Assembly (NCBI GenBank): GCA_937877165.1
Contig: CALEFO010000111.1
Span: 1-6,117, forward strand
Length of the DNA stretch: 6,117 nucleotides
Direction of reading: 5' to 3'
Origin: an uncultured Lachnospiraceae bacterium
GTDB taxonomy: Bacteria > Bacillota > Clostridia > Lachnospirales > Lachnospiraceae
Position 1 is the stretch's first letter; every line of letters starts with the position of its first letter. Under the pieces are notes generated by a model that had not been told where the DNA came from, did no database searches, and saw nothing but the letters and a program-made list of their open reading frames with translations. The translations under genes and the position numbers were made by a program. Positions 1-5,860 of the stretch are shown one piece after another.

Positions 1-48
1 GCCCCTTGTGGACTTTCACCACAGACTGACGGCATGCCCGTCATACAC
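1..48 (-). mobile_element. 5' end of a putative group IIC intron (truncated by window edge)
   Basis: On the minus strand, directly after the T-run of the secG terminator, the sequence begins GTGTATGACGG. This resembles the GUGYG 5' terminus of group II introns. It then forms a 6-bp hairpin (TGACGG / CCGTCA, loop GCATG) and a second one (TGTGG / CCACA) around TGAAAGT. From memory, the class C intron of Oceanobacillus iheyensis opens the same way: GUGUG, a short stem around GGCAUG, then CAGUCU and GUGAGAGUCC. Class C introns are known to insert just downstream of intrinsic terminators, which is exactly the position here. The catalytic core, domain V and any reverse transcriptase would lie beyond position 1, so full length or remnant status is unknown. 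The fifth base is A rather than the usual G. It could instead be an unrelated structured RNA. Confidence 0.6.
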
Positions 49-78
49 AAAAAAGTGCCCCTGATCGATCAGGAGCAC
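49..78 (-). terminator. Intrinsic terminator of secG
   Basis: Read on the minus strand, GTGCTCCTGA and TCAGGGGCAC form a 10-bp stem with one G-T wobble around TCGA, followed at once by six T. It lies about 30 bp beyond the secG stop codon. The T-run abuts the putative intron 5' end at position 48. Confidence 0.88.
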
Positions 79-109
79 CACACTTTCCATCGTCTTTCAA
101 ACATGTCTG

Positions 110-349
110 TCAGAACAGATTCATGTTCAGAAGGACCGCCAGCACAAAGAAAATCACACAGAGGGCAACGGTCGCCTTGACCAAATGTCCCTCCACGGAA
201 CGGCCCTTGTTCTTCCCCCAGTAGGTATCTGCCGCACCGGCAATGGTGCCAAGACCCTGTGTCTTGCCTTCCTGCATCAGAACAATCACCGTCAGAACAA
301 TGCTGACAATAATAAGAAGAATGGTTAAAATCCAGCGAATAATACTCAT
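110..349 (-). CDS. secG: Preprotein translocase subunit SecG
   Basis: SecG is the small accessory subunit of the SecYEG channel in the cytoplasmic membrane and helps SecA-driven protein export. The 79-residue product has the usual length and layout: a first membrane helix at about residues 4-24, a cytosolic loop, and a second helix at about 58-77. The loop carries the family-typical run LMQEGKTQGLG followed by the TYWGKNKGRS segment. The ATG is preceded by AGGAAG five bases upstream, supporting this start. A possible -10 (TATAGA, 370-375 on the complement) lies just upstream but has no convincing -35. In many Clostridia secG is followed by rnr and smpB. Here the downstream side shows a terminator and then an intron-like sequence, so any such neighbour lies outside the window. 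Confidence 0.95.
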   Translation of the reverse strand: MSIIRWILTILLIIVSIVLTVIVLMQEGKTQGLGTIAGAADTYWGKNKGRSVEGHLVKATVALCVIFFVLAVLLNMNLF

Positions 350-395
350 CTTGACTTCCTGACCTTAATTCTATACTTTTAATTCATGAACACAG

Positions 396-404
396 TGATA
401 TAAA
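396..404 (+). promoter_or_regulatory. Candidate extended -10 promoter for the glycosyltransferase gene
   Basis: TGATATAAA fits an extended -10 (TGn followed by TATAAA). The expected -35 region (about 376-382) is only T-rich, which is tolerable for extended -10 promoters. Transcription would start near 411 and give a leader of about 44 nt before the GTG at 455. The divergent secG transcript starts within the same 105-bp gap. Confidence 0.35.
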
Positions 405-454
405 AACCAGCCTGTACTCACATACAAGGCAGATTATAACAAAGGACGCAAATC

Positions 455-2182
455 GTGGCAAGCAAAATATCCGAATCCGTTTCATGCAATTCGTCATCTT
501 CAAATTTTTCCGGTTCTCTCTTCTCCGGAAAGGCCGTACTGGACCGGAAAAAGATCCTGTTTTCCTTTCTCTGGGCCTGCTGCATCTCCTTTTTCCTGAT
601 GCTGTTTCTGACCCGGTCCTCTTTCCTGTATCCCTACAACAACTGGGATGACTCCAACAGCTATTTTACCATGGGAAAATCCATGTTCCACGGCATTCTC
701 ATTTACCGGGACATTTTCGACCAGAAGGGGCCGTACCTGTATTTTCTGTACGGTTTGTGCTCTCTCCTCTCCCCCACGACCTTCCGCGGCGTTTTCGTCA
801 TGGAGGTTCTCTTCGGGGCGGCTGATCTTCTCTTAATAAAGAAAATTCTGGAAATATGGTGCAGTCCCAGAAGTGCCCGCTTTCTTTCGCCGGTTCTCTT
901 TGCCTGCATGTGCGCTTCGAAGAGCTTCTACTGGGGCGGCTGCGCGGAGGAGCTGTGTCTTCCGTTTCTTCTTTTTCCCCTGTACCTGCTGTTTCGGACT
1001 CTGCACAAGGGCCGCGGCGCATCGTTATTCCTCGCTGAGGCAAAATCCGCAAAGGCGGTTTTGCCGAATGCGGCAGCCGGTGCGTCAGCACCGATACTGC
1101 GGTTTGAAAATGACATATCAATGCCACTTTCAAGCTTTTCTCCCCGCAGTGTTTTTCTTGCCGGCCTTTGCTGCGGCTTTGTCTTCTGCGTCAAATTCAC
1201 ACTGATGGGCTTTTTCCTCGGCTTTGCGCTCTTAGTCATTCTGACCTGCAGAAGCCTTCGCGAATTTGCACGGCTCGCCGGGTGGTTTCTTCTCGGAACA
1301 CTCCTTCCGTTTGTCCCGTGGGTTCTGTATTTCGCCGTAACCGGAGGTCTTGCGGACTGGTACCGCGTGTACATCTACACGAATGTGTTCCTGTATTCAG
1401 ATTTTGGAGCCAACTCCCACGGTGCCACCGCGGGGCAGAAAATCTACGACCTTGCAAAAATTCTATACTGGCTCATCCATGATAATTTCCAGTACTTTTT
1501 CTTTCTCCTTGCAGGGCTTGTCTGGATGCTGCTTCGCCGCGGCGCATCGCTTGCGGAGCGCATCGCTCCCGTCGTGATGTTCTGCCTCACGTTCCTTTTT
1601 ATCTACATCGGCGGTGCCCATCTTCCGTACTATGCACTCCCACTCGCCGTATTCGCCGTGACCGGAATGGCAGGAGCCGGTGTTCTCCTCGATAGAATCA
1701 GAGCACACTTCATTCCTACCGCTCCATCGAAAATTATCGGTTCCGCGGCAGCCCTTTTGATCTCTCTAGGGATCAGCTTCGCCGTGATTTTCCGCTGCAG
1801 CTGGAACATGGAGTATCTCGGGACACCGAAGGATGACATTTTCCTCACCCGGTTCACGGAGGACATCAACCGTGACCGTGCCACAGGAATCGTGGATCCG
1901 GACCGCACGACGCTTCTCAATATCGGCTGCCTTGACAGCGGCCTCTATACCACGACAGGAATCTATCCCTCCTGCTACTGGTTCCAGACGCAGACTCTCC
2001 CCGGCGGGGAGGTGGACCGGGAGCAGCTCTCCTATATCCGGGAGGCCCGGACAGACTACATCGTTGCCAGAGACTCCTACCCGGAGGAAATCTTTGAACA
2101 CTATGAGCTGATTGACCAATTCCATCAGGATCTTCAGCCCCAGGCGTTTGACTATTACCTGTTCCGCAGGATTAAGAACTGA
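455..2182 (+). CDS. Multipass GT-C membrane glycosyltransferase, family 39-like (ArnT/PMT type)
   Basis: The 575-residue product is a polytopic membrane protein. Related GT-C enzymes transfer a sugar from a polyprenyl-phosphate carrier to a lipid, glycan or protein on the outer face of the membrane; donor and acceptor cannot be read from sequence. After a Ser-rich tail (1-30) comes a first helix (about 34-52). The first outer loop carries the acidic pair W64-D65-D66, placed like the catalytic acidic motif of GT-C enzymes, then G74, G80 and the YRDIFDQKGP block (84-93). Further helices include about 233-263, 273-296, 337-361, 372-388, 392-412 and 426-446. Residues 447-575 form a soluble C-terminal domain. 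Residues 190-230 look like a poorly conserved loop. The start is GTG, with AAAGGA (441-446) eight bases upstream. It is a single gene with its own promoter and no visible partner, so its cell-envelope role is inferred from family only. Confidence 0.8.
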   Translation: MASKISESVSCNSSSSNFSGSLFSGKAVLDRKKILFSFLWACCISFFLMLFLTRSSFLYPYNNWDDSNSYFTMGKSMFHGILIYRDIFDQKGPYLYFLYGLCSLLSPTTFRGVFVMEVLFGAADLLLIKKILEIWCSPRSARFLSPVLFACMCASKSFYWGGCAEELCLPFLLFPLYLLFRTLHKGRGASLFLAEAKSAKAVLPNAAAGASAPILRFENDISMPLSSFSPRSVFLAGLCCGFVFCVKFTLMGFFLGFALLVILTCRSLREFARLAGWFLLGTLLPFVPWVLYFAVTGGLADWYRVYIYTNVFLYSDFGANSHGATAGQKIYDLAKILYWLIHDNFQYFFFLLAGLVWMLLRRGASLAERIAPVVMFCLTFLFIYIGGAHLPYYALPLAVFAVTGMAGAGVLLDRIRAHFIPTAPSKIIGSAAALLISLGISFAVIFRCSWNMEYLGTPKDDIFLTRFTEDINRDRATGIVDPDRTTLLNIGCLDSGLYTTTGIYPSCYWFQTQTLPGGEVDREQLSYIREARTDYIVARDSYPEEIFEHYELIDQFHQDLQPQAFDYYLFRRIKN

Positions 2183-2197
2183 GGTTTGTTACAATGC

Positions 2198-2232
2198 CAA
2201 GGTCTCCGGATGGTCCTTGACATTTTCATTTA
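2198..2232 (+). terminator. Weak candidate terminator after the glycosyltransferase gene
   Basis: CAAGG (2198-2202) can pair with CCTTG (2215-2219) just after the stop codon, followed by the T-rich tract ACATTTTCATTT. The stem is short with an imperfect interior, so termination may be inefficient and some transcripts could continue into rpsT. Confidence 0.3.
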
Positions 2233-2267
2233 CGGCTTATATGTCAAACGCAAAAGTCAGAAAGTGA

Positions 2268-2296
2268 TTGACACCCGAGGGGGAGACCGCTATTAT
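2268..2296 (+). promoter_or_regulatory. Strong sigma-A-type promoter of rpsT
   Basis: A perfect -35 TTGACA (2268-2273) is separated by exactly 17 bp from TATTAT (2291-2296), one mismatch from the consensus TATAAT. Transcription should start at about 2301-2304, leaving a leader of about 92 nt before the S20 start codon. The near-consensus quality fits a highly expressed ribosomal protein gene. Confidence 0.85.
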
Positions 2297-2300
2297 ATCA

Positions 2301-2351
2301 ACTGTATGTGCGCGGAACTGTCCGTGTCCGGCTTCCTGCGCATGTTACAGT
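2301..2351 (+). promoter_or_regulatory. Structured 5' leader hairpin of rpsT mRNA
   Basis: From about the predicted first nucleotide, the leader folds into one long imperfect hairpin. ACTGTA (2301-2306) pairs with TACAGT (2346-2351), TGCGC (2309-2313) with GCGCA (2338-2342), GGAA (2314-2317) with TTCC (2333-2336), and CCG (2322-2324) with CGG (2329-2331) at the tip. A small internal loop and a single bulged T (2337) interrupt it. It has no T-run, so it is not a terminator. It could be an S20 autoregulatory site or an mRNA-stabilising 5' hairpin. The structure is seen; the function is inferred. Confidence 0.55.
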
Positions 2352-2394
2352 CCAAATTACAACACGTGTTTCGTTATATGGAGGTAATGTACAA

Positions 2395-2658
2395 ATGGCA
2401 AACATCAAATCTGCCAAGAAGAGAATTCTCACCAGCGCCAAGAAGGCCGAGGCCAACAAGGCTGTCAAGACCGGCGTGAAGACTGCTGTCAAGAAGGTTC
2501 GCACCGCTGTAGAGGCCGGCGACAAGGCTGCAGCCGCAGAGGCACTGACCGCTGCAACTTCCGCAATCGACAAGGCTGAGCACAAGGGTGTGTTCCACAA
2601 GAACACCGCTTCCCGCAAGGTTTCCCGCCTGGCAAGCGCTGTCAACAAGATGGACTAA
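2395..2658 (+). CDS. rpsT: 30S ribosomal protein S20
   Basis: S20 (bS20) binds 16S rRNA early in 30S subunit assembly. The 87-residue product has the typical family length and the characteristic N-terminus MANIKSAKKRI, a Lys/Ala-rich three-helix body, and the C-terminal HKNTASRKVSRLASAVNK region conserved in the family. The ATG at 2395 is chosen over an upstream in-frame ATG (2308) because GGAGG (2380-2384) lies ten bases before it and the upstream codons do not match S20 and lie within the leader hairpin. It is monocistronic: a strong promoter lies about 100 bp upstream and a strong terminator about 100 bp downstream, and it converges on the GTPase operon. Confidence 0.97.
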   Translation: MANIKSAKKRILTSAKKAEANKAVKTGVKTAVKKVRTAVEAGDKAAAAEALTAATSAIDKAEHKGVFHKNTASRKVSRLASAVNKMD

Positions 2659-2756
2659 TCCGCCATCCTGCCGCCCGGAATATCTGGTTTTCACATTTGC
2701 ACCGCGGCTGGTGTGAGAAATTCAGATCTGTATCATCGGGCCAATCAAGCAAAATG

Positions 2757-2802
2757 AATCCCCCGCTTCGTATGATCAGCGAAGCGGGGGATTTTCTGTT
2801 GT
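2757..2802 (+). terminator. Strong intrinsic terminator of rpsT, possibly bidirectional
   Basis: A perfect 14-bp stem AATCCCCCGCTTCG / CGAAGCGGGGGATT with a 9-nt loop is followed by a T-rich tail (TTTTCTGTTGT). On the complement it is followed by CATTTTGC, so it may also stop the convergent GTPase operon, which shows no better terminator of its own. Confidence 0.88.
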
Positions 2803-2864
2803 CATGTATCTGCCAAATCTCACCAAATATATCAGGAGGTAGGCCATCAATTTTTTCAAGTGTC

Positions 2865-3815
2865 CTACCCTGCGAAGTTGATCACCGGATCCTTCGGTTC
2901 TGCGCAAGGCTTGACTTCTGCAGCCTCCAGCACAATGCCCTCTCCCTCATACTGCTCAAAATTCTCCCGGCAAACCTTCGCTGTGATCTCGACCCAGGAT
3001 TTCTCCTTCAGCTCATCTGTCTTCTCATAGCGGCAGGCATAGCCGAGAAACTGCATGTCCTGTGCGCAGCAGGTCATTGCCATACGGCCGGGAACAAAAT
3101 ATCCCTTTGGAAACCCATCCGGCTTCGCCACCATGGCCTGGAAGCGGATGATCTTGCCTTCATAGCGGTCCATGTGCTCCATGGCATCCAGATACCAGAT
3201 TCCGTAATTCAGTCCTTCGAGCTCAATGACATCCTGATTGATGTCAAACGGAAGATCCTCCTCCGTCGTCAAGTCAATCTCGCCATCCTTATCCTCGAAA
3301 ATAAGATCAGCCTCGGTGCAAACAGCCTTGACGTTTCTCTTGTACTTAATCAGAGTCTCTTCGTCGATGTCATCGCAGCGGTTGAACATGATCAGCTCCG
3401 AATTCCGGAGCTCCTCGAACAAAAGTGAGCGCATCGCAAGGTTTGAAAAATACATGCCGAAGGTAGAAGCATCGATGCAGGAAATCTGCTGCTCCAGCAT
3501 CCATGCGTGCGGAAGCTTGAACTTGCGGAAATCCCACATGCCGTTCCACTCAATGAGAACACGCCCCGGCTGATACTGGGCATTCAGTGCCATCAGCGTT
3601 GCCGGTGTGAACTCCTCTTCGTTCTCGATTCTTGCCACATCGGTTCTTGTCTGCTTTAAAAGCTTCTCACCGAATTCCACCTCGCCCTCCTCACAAAGGA
3701 TCAGAAGAGTCCTGTCCTTCGACTGGAAATAGGGCTGCCCGATGGTGTAGCTGAAAAATGATGATTTTCCGGAATCCAGAAAACCGTTGATCACATATAC
3801 CGGAATTTTTTCCAT
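2865..3815 (-). CDS. Divergent G3E (CobW-like) GTPase with a C-terminal TIGR03943/DUF1980-like domain
   Basis: G3E P-loop GTPases include metal chaperones and metallocentre-assembly proteins. In this 316-residue product the P-loop GFLDSGKSS is at residues 11-19, a Walker B/switch II-like IEWNG at 88-92 (family usually IEPSG), and NRCD at 145-148 in the NKxD guanine-specificity position. The CxCC metal motif of typical CobW proteins is absent. Residues about 215-316 do not resemble the usual CobW C-terminal domain. The blocks IIRFQAMVAKPDGFP, MAMTCCAQD (T248-C249-C250) and the ending DPVINF recall the tail of YcgQ/TIGR03943 proteins, partners of YraQ/YcgR-type (DUF318) permeases. An in-frame GTG at 3830 would add five residues, but the ATG at 3815 has AGAGGG five bases upstream and the GTG lies in a hairpin. 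It is the last gene of the minus-strand set, 51 bp after the CxCC-type GTPase. A metal-related role is inferred; no substrate is evident. Confidence 0.82.
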   Translation of the reverse strand: MEKIPVYVINGFLDSGKSSFFSYTIGQPYFQSKDRTLLILCEEGEVEFGEKLLKQTRTDVARIENEEEFTPATLMALNAQYQPGRVLIEWNGMWDFRKFKLPHAWMLEQQISCIDASTFGMYFSNLAMRSLLFEELRNSELIMFNRCDDIDEETLIKYKRNVKAVCTEADLIFEDKDGEIDLTTEEDLPFDINQDVIELEGLNYGIWYLDAMEHMDRYEGKIIRFQAMVAKPDGFPKGYFVPGRMAMTCCAQDMQFLGYACRYEKTDELKEKSWVEITAKVCRENFEQYEGEGIVLEAAEVKPCAEPKDPVINFAG

Positions 3816-3828
3816 TTCTTCCCTCTTC

Positions 3829-3843
3829 ACACGCCTTGCGTGT
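3829..3843 (-). other. Intercistronic hairpin between the two GTPase genes
   Basis: ACACGC (3829-3834) and GCGTGT (3838-3843) form a perfect 6-bp stem with a 3-nt loop. There is no following T-run, so it is not an intrinsic terminator. It ends just before the ribosome binding site of the downstream GTPase and covers the alternative GTG start at 3830. Confidence 0.45.
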
Positions 3844-3866
3844 TCTGAAAAACAGAGGCTGTCGCC

Positions 3867-5063
3867 TCAGGCCTTGCGCTTGAACAGCTTCTCCAGATTG
3901 TCCTGATTCAGATGAGACCCGATAACACAGATCTTACCGGTCACATCCGCGGCACCTGTGCGGACCTGCGGTTCTCCCGGAACATAATCAAAGTGAACCC
4001 ACGTTCCATCCGGGGAAGGAAGCATGCCCTTGGAGCGGAGAACAAAGCCATAGGTATCCTCATCCTCAAGCACCTTCAGGAGATTCTCCACTTCCTCTGC
4101 AGAGTACTTCTGCGGAGTCTCCATGCCCCAGCTTTCGAAAACCTCATCCGCATCATGATCATGATGGTGCTCATGCCCGCCGTCGTGGTGATGGCAGCAA
4201 TGATGCTCCTCTTCCTCATGATCATGGTGGCAGCGATGATGCTCCCCTTCCTCATGATCATGGTGGCAGCAATGGTGCTCCTCTTCCTCATGGTCGTGGT
4301 GGCAGCAGTGGTGCTCCTCTTCCTCGTGATCATGGTGATGATGCGCGCGGTAAACCGTGTTGCCGTCCTCGTCCGTGTACTTCTCGGCATGCTCATCGTG
4401 GTGATGATGGTGATGCTCTTCTTCCTCTGCCATCACCTCCGCAAGAATCTCACTCTGCAGGTCCTCTCCGCCCTCAATGGTCTCCAGAACCTTCTTTCCA
4501 TCCAGCTCTGTCAGCGGAGTGGTAATGATTGTTGCCTTCTGGTTGTGCTCACGGATCAGGGCAACCGCCTCGTCAATCTTCTCCTGCGATGCCTTGTCGG
4601 TTCTCGTCAGAAGAATGGTTCCCGCGTTCTCAATCTGGTTGATGAAGAATTCGCCGAAATTCTTAAAATAAACTCTTGCCTTGGTGGCATCCACAACCGT
4701 CACGGCGCTGCCGACCTTCATGTCCGGAATTTCCTGGGCCGTCTTCTCAATGGCGCGCATGACATCATCCAGCTTGCCAACACCAGAGGGCTCAATAAGA
4801 ATCCGATCTGGCTGATAGGTCTCCATGACCTGTTTCAGTGAGGCATTGAAATCACCCACCAAAGAGCAGCAGATGCAGCCGGAGTTCATCTCGCGGATCT
4901 GAATGCCTGCTTCCTTCAGAAATCCGCCATCAATGCCGATCTCTCCGAACTCATTCTCAATCAGAACGACCTTCGTTCCCGCCAGTGCATCCTTAATCAG
5001 CTTCTTAATCAACGTTGTCTTTCCGGCTCCAAGGAACCCGGAGACGATATCTACCTTTGTCAT
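3867..5063 (-). CDS. CobW/G3E family GTP-binding protein with a His/Cys-rich metal-binding insert
   Basis: This is a cytosolic G3E GTPase of the CobW/YeiR/ZNG-like type, 398 residues. Visible motifs in order are P-loop GFLGAGKTT (9-17), ENEFGEIGID (36-45), the CxCC metal motif (C63, C65, C66), IEPSG (90-94) and TRTD (153-156), a common variant of NKxD. Residues 217-303 form a hydrophilic insert with 37 His and 7 Cys plus many Glu/Asp, including four 12-residue units of the type HHDHEEEEHHCC (243-290). A CobW C-terminal domain follows (about 307-398), with VLRSKG, WVHFDYVPG and CVIGS. The family is known to couple GTP hydrolysis to delivery of Zn, Co or Ni, and the insert suggests metal storage or buffering. 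The ATG has AAAGGA eight bases upstream and lies 24 bp after the protease stop, so co-transcription is likely. No zinc-repressor-like operator or cobalamin riboswitch was recognised upstream. Which metal is bound cannot be told. Confidence 0.93.
   Translation of the reverse strand: MTKVDIVSGFLGAGKTTLIKKLIKDALAGTKVVLIENEFGEIGIDGGFLKEAGIQIREMNSGCICCSLVGDFNASLKQVMETYQPDRILIEPSGVGKLDDVMRAIEKTAQEIPDMKVGSAVTVVDATKARVYFKNFGEFFINQIENAGTILLTRTDKASQEKIDEAVALIREHNQKATIITTPLTELDGKKVLETIEGGEDLQSEILAEVMAEEEEHHHHHHDEHAEKYTDEDGNTVYRAHHHHDHEEEEHHCCHHDHEEEEHHCCHHDHEEGEHHRCHHDHEEEEHHCCHHHDGGHEHHHDHDADEVFESWGMETPQKYSAEEVENLLKVLEDEDTYGFVLRSKGMLPSPDGTWVHFDYVPGEPQVRTGAADVTGKICVIGSHLNQDNLEKLFKRKA
4195..4338 (-). repeat. 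Four tandem 36-bp in-frame repeats encoding the His/Cys/Glu insert
   Basis: Four consecutive 36-bp units (starting at 4195, 4231, 4267 and 4303) differ by a few substitutions each. Each encodes a 12-residue unit of the form HHDHEEEEHHCC; one copy reads HHDHEEGEHHRC. The unit is a multiple of three, so copy-number change keeps the frame and only alters the number of metal ligands. Additional non-repeated His runs flank the array on both sides. Confidence 0.92.
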
Positions 5064-5087
5064 CGCTTTTTCCTTTCCTGCCGCAGA

Positions 5088-5798
5088 TTACTGCAGCACC
5101 TCTTTCATTTTTGCCATCACGATGTCTGCCGGGATGCACGCTGTCTTGCCGTCCCCGGTTTCCTGGACGATCATGCCGAGATAATTGCCTGCCTTTCCGT
5201 ACAATCCGCCGCCGGACATCCCACTCGCATCGCCAATGTCTGCGAGAATAAGATCCTGCCCGATTCCGTCCACTGAGGCTGCAGAGTCCTTGACTACCCC
5301 CGAAGCCAGTTCATTATGGTCTGCTCCCTTCAGGCCATACACCGGATCCTGCGCCGCAAGCCGGTCCAGAATGTCCCGGGAATAGTATACCTCCAGCTCT
5401 TCCGGCCAGGCGCACTGAAGAAAAGCAAGGTCCTGCTCCGGATCCGAAGAAATCACCTCTGCATCCAGCTGTGTTCCATCCGAAAGCACCAGCTGCACCG
5501 CATCTGCACTGCCGACAGCATGTGCCGCCGTCACAACAGTCAGCGTGTAATTCTCATCCTTCGTGGACTGCTTTCTTCCGTCCAGAATGGTTCCTGCACC
5601 GGTCACGCCGTCCGCCCGTACGGCGACTTCATATTTGCTCACCGCATCATGAAGGGCATCCGGTTCCAGTGTATACATCCTGTCAATAGTCCCGTTCCGC
5701 AAGAGAACGCCGCGGAGAAGGAACATCGCGAAAATCACGAGAATGGCGGCCACGGTGACCGCCTTCTTGTTCTTGATTTTATGATTGTATAAATTCAT
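5088..5798 (-). CDS. Membrane-anchored trypsin-like (HtrA-like, PDZ-less) serine protease
   Basis: This 236-residue protein has a basic N-terminus (HKIKNKK), one hydrophobic helix (about 13-33) and an extracytoplasmic trypsin-fold domain. The catalytic triad is readable: H93 in VVTAAHAV, D123 in DPEQDLAFL, and S195 in GMSGGG. The AAH, DLA and GxSGG contexts match the S1C/DegP-HtrA group, but the protein ends right after the protease domain and has no PDZ domain. The likely role is surface protein quality control or processing; no substrate is evident. The start is the weakest point. The ATG at 5798 lacks a clear Shine-Dalgarno sequence, while an in-frame GTG at 5753 (residue 16) has GAAGG eight bases upstream but would remove the basic residues before the helix. 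It leads the minus-strand set, 24 bp before the CxCC-type GTPase, and follows rnpB with no clear promoter between. Confidence 0.85.
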   Translation of the reverse strand: MNLYNHKIKNKKAVTVAAILVIFAMFLLRGVLLRNGTIDRMYTLEPDALHDAVSKYEVAVRADGVTGAGTILDGRKQSTKDENYTLTVVTAAHAVGSADAVQLVLSDGTQLDAEVISSDPEQDLAFLQCAWPEELEVYYSRDILDRLAAQDPVYGLKGADHNELASGVVKDSAASVDGIGQDLILADIGDASGMSGGGLYGKAGNYLGMIVQETGDGKTACIPADIVMAKMKEVLQ

Positions 5799-5821
5799 AT
5801 TTCTAAAAAGCTTTTCGTTTT

Positions 5822-5843
5822 GGCATCAAGCAAAAGGCATCAA
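5822..5843 (-). repeat. Short direct repeat between rnpB and the protease gene
   Basis: GGCATCAA occurs at 5822-5829 and 5836-5843 (TTGATGCC on the coding strand), 14 bp apart start to start, within the 53-bp gap. The copy nearer the gene could serve as a -35 (TTGATG) 17 bp before TTAGAA, but that places the transcription start at or beyond the annotated ATG. It may be an operator half-site pair or chance. Confidence 0.35.
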
Positions 5844-5860
5844 ATAAAAAACAAGTAAGC
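5842..5860 (-). terminator. Probable 3' end/terminator of RNase P RNA
   Basis: On the minus strand, the end of rnpB reads GCTTACTTG and then six T (5851-5846) followed by ATTTG. The first part probably is the 3' strand of helix P1, whose partner lies at the RNA 5' end beyond the window. P1 plus the T-run would act as the terminator. Confidence 0.4.

Noticed and set aside
2242..2273. TGTCAA ... TTGACA inverted repeat overlapping the rpsT -35
   Set aside because: The six-base arms are 20 bp apart, and one arm is simply the consensus -35. No further symmetry supports an operator.
2186..2479. Plus-strand open frame spanning the rpsT promoter and leader
   Set aside because: It contains the promoter and leader hairpin of rpsT, overlaps S20 in another frame, and has no ribosome binding site or family match.
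2834..2869. AGGAGGT Shine-Dalgarno-like sequence and a GGTAGG / CCTACC inverted repeat around the end of the G3E GTPase gene
   Set aside because: No ATG, GTG or TTG lies at proper spacing after AGGAGGT on the plus strand, and the inverted repeat has a long loop and no T-run on either side.
2697..3428. Plus-strand open frame of 243 codons opposite the G3E GTPase and covering the rpsT terminator
   Set aside because: It runs through a strong terminator hairpin, has no good ribosome binding site and no recognisable domain. The minus frame encodes a clear GTPase.
4195..4338. Possible CRISPR-like array because of regular 36-bp periodicity
   Set aside because: The units are contiguous with no unique spacers and keep the reading frame of a GTPase gene, so they are coding tandem repeats.
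3912..4841. Long plus-strand open frame of 309 codons opposite the CobW GTPase gene
   Set aside because: It is a mirror of the real minus-strand gene. The His/Glu/Asp codons of the repeat read as Met/Val/Leu on the other strand, giving a false hydrophobic protein with no family features. The minus frame carries all the G3E motifs.
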